64,000 nucleotides of DNA, taken from assembly GCF_020921035.1 (NCBI RefSeq), contig NC_063156.1, forward strand, positions 29,684,283-29,748,282, written 5' to 3'. Source of the DNA: Rhodamnia argentea (lineage: Eukaryota; Streptophyta; Magnoliopsida; Myrtales; Myrtaceae). The notes below the pieces were generated by a model, which was not told the origin of the DNA, did not search any database, and worked only from the letters and a program-made list of their open reading frames with translations. A program made the translations under genes and the position numbers. Below, one piece after another: positions 34,333-45,334 of the stretch. Every line of letters begins with the position of its first letter. Position 1 is the first letter of the stretch.

Positions 34333-36010
34333 AACCATATCAATAGTGATAATAAAACTAACAACATCAGCAACAATATTCTAATCCCAAATGCCAACGG
34401 GACACTTCTTAAATTACTATATAAGAAAGGGAATTTTTTTTTTTTGGGTAAGGATATAAGAAAGGGAAGTTTACACGCTGAAATTTTGTTTGTATTATAT
34501 CAACACAATTTAGAAATCGAAATGGTTTTTATCAAACATATTTAACTAGCATCATGGGAGCGCTCGATGTTAAATGTACATTCTACGAATAGTGTAAAAT
34601 AAGTATGAGTACAGAGAAAAGAAATGGTATAAACATTCTAATTTTGAAGCTCCTGCAAGTGTGATTTGAGTCCCGTTGACTCGTTTAATGTCCAATCGTG
34701 TTCATTAACTTGTAGAGAAGTAGAATCATAGACAGTCCAATGCCTGTTATCTCTGCACATATGTGGGCAATCTGCAATCGCGTCTCGGAAGATTCATTCA
34801 TTCTTTCATTTTACTTTAACCTCAAGTCATCCAGAACAGGTTGTATAGCAAATAGATGCTGAGACCGAGTTGTATAGCAAATAGATGCTCTTTGAGACTG
34901 TTCTCCCCCTTCATAATTAAGGGATATTTAAAAGCTCAACACTTATCATTAGATAATTAGATTTCTTAATGTTAGTATTAGATTTGGCTTGATTTCATTT
35001 AGTTCATACACACATGGTTTAGAAAAAAAATTCATGGTAATTTTATTTATTTATTTTAGTTGCCCCGCATATTGCTCGAAAAATGAAATTGATCAACTTG
35101 TTCGGAGAGTGATCGTATTAGACTAGTTATGTCGACATATTACACAGCAACTTGTCGCATAGTGAAATTTGTTAAGCGTAGATCTAGTAGCACAATTAAA
35201 CATGTAAGACATGCTCCAAGCGAGGGCGGCCTTGCCAACTTAAGGCCGAGCATCTTTCGCCCAAGGCTGGTGACCTCCACCAACCATCAATGAGGCCCAA
35301 CGATGGCCAATGGAGGGAAAAATGAAAAAAAAAAACAAGAAAAGGAAAAAAAAACAAAAAGTAAGAAGTAAAGTGGAAAATGGAAAAAGAACAAAATAAA
35401 TAAATATTATTAAAAATTACCCACACTAATATTGGCGTGCCAAGTAGGACAACTGATGAATACATCAATGATTTCCAATCAAAATTAATCGGATGAACTC
35501 AATTTGCAAAACCTCAAAAAATTTAAAACTGAATCGATAAAAGTTCAATACATTTAAGACTTTTTGAAAAGATTTCTTTGCGAAGGATTTCTAAAAGTGC
35601 AAGGGGTAGATTTCCAAAGTTCACGTTGCCGTTCATTCAAACATTAACCTAACAAACTGTATCATTTCCTAGGGGAAGTAGATTACTGGATGTAATTTGA
35701 AGGACTTAAAACGCACTACAAGTCCACTTTCGGATCGGCAGTGAATTGTTGTGCAACCTCATCTTGTGGTTGCTCCGCATGCAATTTGAAGGACCATGAA
35801 AGTCCTCCGAATTCCATGCGAAGCAGACACCCCCATGGCGGACCGGTGCACCAAAACCATAAACTTCAACAAACACGAGCGATCATAAGATTGTGATTTC
35901 ATATGTACACGTAGGCCTTCTCCTTCAGGAGTAAAGGCACGTTTAATTGTTGTCCACGAACAACTAAGCTATTACGAGTCATGACCAAGATTTGTCTCGG
36001 TATCATGTGT
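34333..36010. repeat. Segmental duplication, copy A (interrupted by a fold-back fragment)
   Basis: Diverged copy of 45335-47845. Shared blocks: 34333-34960 with 45335-46115 ('accatatcaatagtgataata', 'ccaatcgtgttcattaacttg', 'gttgtatagca(a/g)atag'); 34965-35213 with 46465-46715 ('gtattagatttggctt', 'atattgctcgaaaaatgaaa', 'gtagcacaattaaa'); and 35690-36000 with 47605-47845 ('gatgtaatttgaaggac', 'gtgatttcatatgtacac', 'gctattacgagtcatgacc'). Copy A has a local 24-base tandem duplication near 34842-34890 and a family A fragment (35214-35580) absent from copy B. The original coding content of the segment is unclear. Confidence 0.75.
35214..35580 (+). mobile_element. Fold-back family A, core plus right arm
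   Basis: It begins within the GC-rich core ('cgagggcggccttgccaac', 'cgcccaaggctggtgacc'), then an A-rich linker and a right arm ('attacccacactaatattgg', 'gtgccaagtaggac', 'aatacatttaagac'). The left arm is missing. It interrupts copy A of the segmental duplication exactly after 'gtaagacatgctc', where copy B continues with other sequence. Confidence 0.6.
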
Positions 36011-36052
36011 TACTCCAATCAAATATACGCGGCGCTGTTCGCCATTGTTCCC

Positions 36053-36298
36053 CTACAAATTGTTGGAGCGGCAAGTGATGCGATCCAAATGACATTTGTC
36101 TCTCATTAGCTCTTCTATAGTTCGAGCAAGTTCACAATCAATATGACGATCACTCTTAATGGTGGAGATATAGGGCACCGTCATGTAACCATCCAAAGTG
36201 CGCTCCCACCTATAGCAGTTGAGTATTAGTAATGATGTGACGTCTTGGTCCATCCCCAATCCCCAAACATGCCAAGGCCTACCTATTGTTTCTAGAAC
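36053..36298 (-). pseudogene. Possible C-terminal exon or gene remnant, unrecognised
   Basis: Open minus-strand frame ending in a stop near 36053, translating through WGLGMDQDVTSLLI, YRWERTLDGYMTVPYIS and DRHIDCELARTIEELM. The amino-acid composition is protein-like and unlike the simple repeats around it, but I do not recognise the family and see no upstream exon because the satellite array begins immediately. It could be a 3' exon orphaned by array expansion or a chance frame. Confidence 0.25.
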
Positions 36299-36299
36299 C

Positions 36300-39200
36300 T
36301 ATAAAACTTTGTTTAAAGTAGAATCATTAAAGTTATAGTCAAGCTAAAAACTCACCCAACTGTCAGAATTAAAAGAAGTAGAATCATTACAATTGCAATC
36401 AAGTTAAAAATACCCAAACACCCAACTATTAGATCATTTTATCGGAATTAGATCAAGCCTTGTCATCATTGGTCAAAAATACAAAAAAATGATCTCTTCT
36501 AAGTCTAGTAGAATCATTACAGTCATAATATCATATCATTTTATCAGAATTAGATTAAACCTAGTTCTAGAGTGTAGCAATCATCACATAGTGGTAATCA
36601 TCACATTGCGTTATTCCAATCAGTCATGTTTTACTAAACAATAGACTATTTGGGAAACTTTGTAAAACTTTCATCGGGGTAATCATCTTTTTCATATTAG
36701 GTCTTATGCTGGCCTTTGCTAAAAATACCGAATTAGATCAAGTTTTGTCTTTATTCTAAATCTCAAATGAAGAAAATGACCTCTTCTAAATCTCAAACGT
36801 TTCTTTAAAGTAGAATAATTACAATCACAATCAAGGTAAAAATACACAAACACCCAACTATCGGATCATTTTATCAGAATTATAAGAAATAGAATCATTA
36901 TAATCACAGTCAAGCTGAAAACACCAAAACACCCAATTATCGGACCATTTTATTAGAATTAGATCAAACCTTATCTTCATTGGTAAAAAAATGTAGATAA
37001 TCACGTCTTCCAAGTCTAGTATAATTATTACAGTCACAGTATCAGACCATTTTATCAAAATTAGATCAAGCCTAATTTTAGAGTATTGTAATCATCACAT
37101 AGTGACAATTATCACATTGTGTTATTCCAATCAGCCATGTTTTACTAAGCAATAAACTATTTGGGAAACTTCATAAAACATTCATTGGGGTAATTTTATT
37201 TTTCGGATTAAGTTTTATGCTGGCCTTTGCTATAAACACTGAATTAGATCAAGTTTTATCTTTATATTAAGTCTCAAATGCAGAAAATGACATCTTCTAA
37301 GTCTCAAACCCTTCTTTAAAGTAGAATCATTACAGTTACAATCAAGCTAAAAATATACAAACGCCGAACTATCAAACCATTTTATCAGAATTAAAAGAAG
37401 TAGAATCATTATAATAACAGACATAACACCCAAACACCCAATTATCAGACCATTTTGTCATAATTAGATCAAACTTTGTCTTCATTGGTCGAAAAATGCA
37501 AAAAATGAATTTTTTTTAAGTCTATGAGAATAATTATAGTCATAGTATAGTATCATTTTATTAGAATTAGATCAAGCTATGTTCTAGAGTGTAGCAATCA
37601 TCATAGAGTGGCAATCATCACATTGCGTTACTCCAATCAGCCATATTTTATTAAGCAACAAACTATTTGGGAAGCTTTATAAAACTTTCATCGGGGTAAT
37701 CATATATTTCAAATTAGGTTTTATTCTGGCCTTTGCTAAAAACACCGAATTAGATCAAGCCTTGTCTTCATTCTAAGTCTCAAATACAGAAAATGACCTT
37801 TTATAAGCCTCAAACCTTTTTTTAAAGTAGAATTATTACAGTCACAGTCAAGGTAAAAATACACAAACACCAAAATTATCAGATCATTTTATCGAAATTA
37901 AAAGAAATAGAATCATTACAGTCATCAATAAGCTAAAAACATTCAAACACCCAACTATCAGACCATTTTATCAGAATTAGATCAAGTCTTGTCTTCATTT
38001 GTCGAAAAATGCAGAAAACGACGTCTTCCAAGTCTAGTAGAATCATTACGGTCATAGTATCGGACCATTTTATTAGAATTATATCAAGCTCAATTTTAGA
38101 GTGTTGCAATCATCACATAGTGGCAACCATAACATTGTGTTATTCCAATCGGCCATGTTTTATTAAACAATAGACTATTCGCGAAACTTTGTAAAACTTT
38201 CATTAGGATAATCATATTTTTCAGATTAAGTCTTATGCTGGCCTTTGCTATAAACACCCAATTAGATCAAGCCTTGTCTTCATACTAAGTCTCAAATGTA
38301 GAAAATGAACTTTTTTAAGTCTCAAACCCTTCTTTAAAGTAGAATTATTACAGTCACAGTTAAGCTAAAAACACACAAACACTCAACTATCAGACCATTT
38401 TATCATAATTAAAAGAAGTAGAATTATTACAGTCACCGTCAAGCTAAAAACACCAAAACACCCAACTATTAGACCATTTTATCATAATTAGATTAAGTCT
38501 TGCCTTCATTGGTTGAAAAATGCAGAAAATGAACTCTTCTAAGTCTAGTAAAAACATTACGGTCATAGTATCAGATTATTTTATCGGAATTAGATCAAAC
38601 GCAATTTTAAAGTGTTGCAATCATCACATAGTGACAATAATCACATTGCGCTATTCCAATCAGCTATGTTTTACTAAGCAATATAGTAGTTGTGAAACTT
38701 TTTAAAACTTTCATCGGGGTAATCATATTTTTCAAATTAGGTCTTATTCTAGCCATTGCTATAAACACCGAATTAGATCAAGCCTTATTTTCATTTCATG
38801 TCTCAAATGCAGAAAAAGATCTCTTCTAAGTCTCAAACCCTTCTTTAAAATAGAATCATTACAACCACAGTCAAGTTAAAAACACACAAACACTCAACTA
38901 TTGGACTAATTTATCAAAATTAAAGAAGTAGAATCATTACAGTTACAATCAACCTAGAAACACCCAACTATCATACCATTATATCATAATTAGATCAAGC
39001 CTTATCTTCATTGGTCGAAAAATGCAGAAAATGACCTCTTCAAAGTCTAGTAGAATAATCACAATTACAATATCGGACTATTTTATCATAATTAGATCAA
39101 GTCCAGTTCTAGAGTATTGCAATCATCATATTGCGTTATTACAATCAGTCATGTTTTACTAAGTAGTAGACTATTTAGGAAACTTTGTAAAACTTTCGTC

Positions 39201-41628
39201 GGGGTAATCATATTTTTCATATTAGGTCTCATACTGGCATTTGCTAAAAACACCAAATTAGATCAATTCTTGTCTTCATTCTAAGTCTCAAATGCAGAAA
39301 ATAAACTCTTCTAAATTTCAAACTCTTCTTTAATGTAGAATCATTACAGTCACAATCAAGCTAAAAATACCCAAACACCCAACTATAAAACCATTTTATC
39401 ATAACTAAATCAAGCATTGTCTTCATTTATAAAAAAAATGCAGAAATGACCTCTTCTAAGTTTAGTAAAATCATTACGGTCATTGTATTTGACCATTTTA
39501 TCAGAATTAGATCAAGCCCAGTTCTAAAGTATTACATTCATCATACATTGGCAATCATCACATTGCGTTATTCCAATCAGCCATGTTTCACTAAGCAATA
39601 GATTGTTTGGGAAACTTTGTAAAACTTTCATCGGGATAATCATATTTTTCAGATTAGGTCTTATGCTGGCCTTTACTAAAAACACCTAATTAGATTAAGA
39701 CTTGTCTTCATTCTAAGTCTCGAATGCAGAAAATAAACTCTTCTAAGTTTCAAACTCTTATTTAATGTATAATTATTACAGTCATAGTCAAAGGTAAAAA
39801 CACTTAAACACCCAACTATTAGATCACTTTATTAGAATTAAAAGAAGTAGAATTATTGCAGTCATAGCCAAGCTAAAAACACCCAAACACCTAGCTATAA
39901 GACCATTTTATCATAACTAGATCAGGCCTTGTCTTCATTGATCGAAAAATGTAGAAAATGACATATCCTAAGTTTAGTAAAATCATTACAGTCACTATAT
40001 TTGAACATTTTATCGGAATTAGATCAAGCCCAGTTCTAAAGTATTGCATTCATCATATAGTGGCAATCATCACATTGCGTTATTCCAATCAGCCATGTTT
40101 TACTAAGCAATAGATTATTTGTAAAACTTTTTAAAACTTTCATCGGAGTAATCATATTTTTCAGCTTTGGTCTTATGCTGGCTTTTACTAAAAACATCAA
40201 ATTAGATCAAGCATTATCTTCATTATAAGCCTCAAATGCAAAAAATGACCTCTTCTAAGTCTCAAACCCTTCTTTAAAGTATAATTGTTACAGTCACAAT
40301 CAAGGTAAAAATACCCAAACACCCAATTATTAGATTATTTTATCGGAATTAAAATAAGTATAATCATTATATTCACGATCAAGCTAAAAACATCTAAACA
40401 CCCGACTATCGGACAATTTAATCATAATTAGATAAAGCATGGTCTTCATTGGTCAAAAAATACTTTAAAAGACCTCTTCTAAATATAGTAAAATCATTAT
40501 AGTCACAATATCATACCATTTTATCGAAATTAGATCAAGCTCGGTTCTAGAGTGTTGTAGTAATCACATTATGTTATTTCAATTAGCCATGTTTTACTAA
40601 GCAATAGACTATTTGGGAAACTTTGTAAAACTTTTATCGGGGTAATCATATTTTTCAGATTAAGTCTCATACTGGTCTTTGTTAAAAATACTCAATTAGA
40701 TCAAGCCTTGTCTTCATTCTAAGTATTATTAATCGAAAAATACAAAAAATGACCTCTTCTAAATCTCAAACCCTCCTTTAAAGTAGAATTATTATAGTCA
40801 CATTCAAGCTAAAAATACACAAACACATAACTATCAGACCATTTTATCATAATTAAAAGAAGTAGAATCATTACGGTCAAGTCAAGCTAAAAAACCCAAA
40901 CACTCAACTATCAATTATTTTATCGGAATTAGATCAAGTCTTGTCTTCATTGATTGAAAAATGCAGAAAATGACCTCTTTTAAGTCTAGTAGAATCATTA
41001 TAGTCAAGGTATCGGACCATTTTATCAAAATTAAATCAAGCCAAGTTCTAAAGTATTGCAATCATCACATTGTGTTATTCCAATCAACCATCTTTTACTA
41101 AGTAATAAACTATTTGAGAAACTTTGTAAAGCTTTCATCAGGTTAATCTTATTTTTTAGATTAGGTATTACATTGGCATTTGCTAAAAACACCCAATTAG
41201 ATCAAACTTTATCTTCATTATAAGTCTTATTTGTCGAAAAATGCAAGAAATGACATCTTCTAAGTCTTAAACCTTCTTTAAAGTAGAATCATTACAGTTA
41301 CAATCAAGATAAAAACGCCCAAACACCCAACTATCAGACCATTTTATCAAAATTAAAAGATGTAGAATCATTATAGTCACAGTCAAGCTAAAAAAATCCA
41401 AACACCCAACTATCATATCATTTTATCAGAATTAGATCAAGCATTATCCTCAATGATTGAAAAATGCAGAAAATGACATCTTCTAAGGCTAGTATAATGA
41501 TTATAGTCATAGTATCGGACCATTTTATCGGAATTAGATCAAACCTAGTTTTAGAGTATTGCAATAATCGGATAGTGGCAATTATCATATTGTGTTATTC
41601 CAATCAACCATATTTTACTAAGCAATAA
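36300..41628. repeat. Satellite-like tandem array, monomer about 510 bp (left block)
   Basis: The marker 'ctatttgggaaactttgtaa' or variants recurs near 36645, 37157, 37663, 38173, 38684, 39169, 39601, 40112, 40607 and 41107. Most spacings are 495-512 bases, with shorter ones of about 432-485 where subrepeats are lost. Each monomer contains two or three diverged subrepeats of about 75 bases starting 'tagaatcattacagtcac' and including 'caactatcagaccatttta', plus a single-copy region with 'tgcaatcatcacatagtgg' and 'ccaatcagccatgttttac'. No coding capacity. The array resumes after an insertion at 44661. Confidence 0.9.
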
Positions 41629-44600
41629 TACGACACCCTAAAAATTCCTACATTAAAACTATATTATGTAAGAATTTGTAGGCAATAAATGTTGCACGTG
41701 AGAACTCTAGTTAAGTAATTTACGTAGTTTAGCGGAGACACGAAAAATATTTTTGTGCCCGTATTTTTCAGAAAATATGTTTGTTAAAATTGGATTGCTA
41801 GATATGTGTTTTAGTATTGTTTTTGTAGAGTGGCGGTGAACCGCATAACGCCGCCTTAGTTATTAAGCGAGACCCGTGTGCTACAAGATTTCAAACGAGT
41901 GATAGATTTGAAATTTATTAAATTATATATTTCATTTTTGTTTGATAAATTTTGCGAAACATTTTGAGGAGTTTAAAATATTCTTCTATATAATCAATGG
42001 TTAAAACAGACACCAATTTCTTTGTTTATGTAATTAATTTAATTGATATCTAGAAAATTTTTCAATATATATATATAAATGCTTACCGTAGCAATTGATT
42101 TCATATCTTGTATCATGAAGTGCACTTAATGCACTTAATGATTCTTCTTTCACTAGCTAAATGAAACCCTCTTTTCTTGACTTGCCGATGAAATTTGGAA
42201 GAGATGAGGTCATGTATTGCCTCAACAAATTTGGCTTTAGTCCATAAATGCACATAATGATTCAACCCAAAATTTGGCCAACGGAGAACCACTCCTTTCT
42301 TCATTCATCAAAATATCCCTCTCTTAAGCCAATGCTATCAAGGGATTTGTATCTAATCATTACATGCATTTAATTATTAGCCAATTTTTACTTGATCGGT
42401 GGAGCTTTACTTTTTCTCCCAGCCAAATAGCCCCTATTAGCTCCTCTCTTAGGGGCCATTCCAAGCAATTTCATTGGGACAACTTACCTCTCTACCTTTA
42501 GGCTTAATGATTTACTCTATGAGCAATGATTAGTTTAACTATGGTTGAAGCAATTCCATTCGTTCATTTTCTCACACTTGCTGAATAAGAAGAGACCCTC
42601 TTTAAAAAGACAGAGCGACTCCACTCCATTGACACCCACCTTCAATTATCCCTTCAACCTTCGTTTTCAATTTCACGAGCGAAAGTGAAAGCCCACATCT
42701 GTGTTATTAAAAGTTTATGCTTTCGTAAATCGATTTCGGACGAGGTATATCATGATTCCCATAACTTTCTACAAAAGAGTTTATGTTGTTTTCATAATAA
42801 AGCATTCATGGATTTTCGGTTTCGTTATTTTGAAGAAAACTAAAGCTTTGAATTGCGTTCAAATCTTTTCAAGGTAAGTGAAAACTCTAAGCACTAAGTT
42901 AGAATGATATATTTAGTGCTTTTGACTTAGTTGATTGCTAATTTTAATCAAGTTTGGTGATAAGTATGAAAGAAACAAAGGAAATTGATAGGTGAAACTC
43001 ATGTACTGATTGTGATGCTTTGATTGGTGTCACTTTGCAAATGATAAGCTTGATCATTTTTTTTTCTATGAGAATTGGTAATACGTTGGATGAAAATAAT
43101 GAAAACTGAGTAGTTATTAGTTTTTTGTTGACATGGAGGCTATTGGACGTAGTGTGAAAATTATCGTTAAAAAAAATTGCCGACAAAAAAAAGTCATCGA
43201 ATTTTATAGGTTGACCGATGGTCAATAGCTTTGACAGACCATGGATTTTTTTTATATAATATAATGCTCTAATAAATATAATATAATTATATATAAAAGA
43301 AAAATCGTGAAGTTGATAATTTCATGAACTTAATGATCATTATGATTATTACTGTTACTAATTCTACTTTTGGTGTTGCTTCTTTTGGAGCTAAAATATT
43401 TATAATAATAAGAATTTTTTGAAATTTTTTCGAAAGTTTGCGTTCATCATAGTATTCTTTGAGGCATGAAAGGATATGTATGATGTATGAATTAGAATAC
43501 TTCTGCTTGTACGATGGCTTGAGGGAAAAAAATTAATGATTTTGTAATGAATATTTCATGAGTATAAACTTCGCATGTAAAAGATTATGTGCCGTCGTCC
43601 GCGTAATGGTGGCAACGATGCCGCAGAGTTGCAATGCCCCGTGTATCGGGAACCAAGGAGTGTTTTGGGATGCCGAGGAGTAGCGATGCCCCATATGTCG
43701 GGATGCCTCGTAGGCGGATGTTGCAAAATGCCTTGTGTGTCAAGATACTCCGTGTGTCGGGAAGCCCCGGGAATTTCGGGATGAAAAATGAAGTAATAAA
43801 TACAATGCATGCTCGTGTATATACATTTAATTGCATGAATAATACACTAGCTGATATTGGTGCATTGTGGCATAACGTGACATTGGCCTGCATCATATGC
43901 ACAATATTATAACACGTCATTATGGAAGAAGATCATGCGAATGTCCATGCATTCATATATTATTTTGAATGCTTGTTTTTGTGAATTCCAGGTTGAGCGA
44001 TAAGAGAATCATCTACCTAAGACTTGGAGATTTCATTTACTGTGCTTCGGTTCACCCCATTATTTTTCAAATATGTAGCATGGACTATCGGCCACCTCTA
44101 TTTGAAGCCGTGGTGCATGTATAATACATCTATGAAGATGTTTTTGTTTCCAAAGAAGCTATAGTGTATATTAAGTGTACCTCTTACGTATGGATCAACG
44201 CTGGGCTTGCGGAATGGGTTCCTCATCTATATGTTGCCTGGTGTTTTAACATTGAGGGCGAGTTGTAGGACCGATTAGAGGTTTTGATGGTCCTCTAGGT
44301 TTAGGCGATGATAGCCTATCGATGGGTGAAGCCATCGATCTTTAGTTGTTCGACCGACGTTTGTACAGGCAGACTTTTGGCTTAGGAGAAGCGAAGTAGT
44401 GGAGATAGATGACCCTAACCATTCCTAGGTCTACATTATTTTTGTATTGTATGATATGCTGAATATGTTTGTAAAATATAAATAAGTGACATGTACATTT
44501 GGTACAAAATAAATGATGCATATGTATTTAGTAAACTCATGAGAAGATGTGTTGGGGATGATGATGTGAAATTTTTTTATTATGCTTCTGCATGCAAATA

Positions 44601-44665
44601 AATAATAAAAGATATAAATAGAGATGACACGTGTAGCGCACGATGTTCTGGGGCATCACAAATAT
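41624..44665. mobile_element. About 3.03-kb insertion in the satellite, probable solo LTR
   Basis: The satellite is broken between 'tactaagcaata' (41627) and 'tactatttgggaaact' (from 44665). The inserted body, about 41629-44660, starts TACGACACCCTAAAA and ends GGGGCATCACA, ends that are partly inverted relative to each other as in LTRs (TG...CA, with a possible TG-to-TA change at the start). It is flanked by AATAA and AATAT, a 5-base duplication with one difference. I find no reverse transcriptase, integrase or second LTR inside, so a solo LTR is the simplest reading. It contains a degenerate minisatellite at about 43630-43785. Confidence 0.6.
43630..43785. repeat. Degenerate minisatellite inside the solo-LTR-like insertion
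   Basis: Several diverged units of roughly 20-25 bases built on 'atgccccgtgtgtcggga' (for example 'gccccgtgtatcggga', 'gccccatatgtcggga', 'ctccgtgtgtcgggaagccccg'). Confidence 0.65.
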
Positions 44666-45334
44666 ACTATTTGGGAAACTTTGTAAAACTTTCATCGGGG
44701 TAATCATATTTTTCAAGTTAGGTCTTATGCTGGCCATTGCTAAAAACATCGAATTAAATCAAGCTTCGTTTTCATTCTAAGTTTCATTGGTTAAAAATGT
44801 AGAAAATAACATCTTTTAAGTCTCAAACCCTTCTTTAAAATAGAATTATTATAGTCATAGTCAAGCTAAAAACATCCAAACACCCAACTATCATATCATT
44901 TTATCAGAATTAGATCAAACATTGTCTTCATTAGTAAAAAATGTAGAAAATGACCTCTTCTAAGTCTAGTAGAATCATTATAGTCACTGTATCGGACCAT
45001 TTTATCAAAATTAGATCTAGCCAAGTTCTAGAGTGTTGCAATCATTACATAGTGGCAATCATCACATTACGTTATTCCAGCCGGCCATGCTTTACTAAGC
45101 AATACACTATTTGGGAAATTTTGTAAAACTTTCATCAAGATAATCATATTTTTCAGTTTAAGTCTTATGCGGCATTTGCTAAAAACATCAAATTAGATCA
45201 GACCTTGTCTTCATTCTATGTTTCATTGGCCGAAAAATGCAGAAGATGACCTCTTCTAAATATCAAATCCTTTTTTAAAGTAGAATCATTACAGTCACAG
45301 TTAATCTAAAAACGCCCAAACAACCAACTATCAG
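44661..45334. repeat. Satellite-like tandem array (right block)
   Basis: Continuation of the 510-bp monomer array after the insertion, in the same orientation and register, with markers near 44667 and 45106. It ends at 'actatcagaccat' where copy B of the segmental duplication begins. Confidence 0.88.

Noticed and set aside
36300..41628. CRISPR-like regular repeats
   Set aside because: The repeats are about 510 bp tandem monomers with 75-base subrepeats in plant nuclear DNA; there are no short direct repeats with unique spacers.
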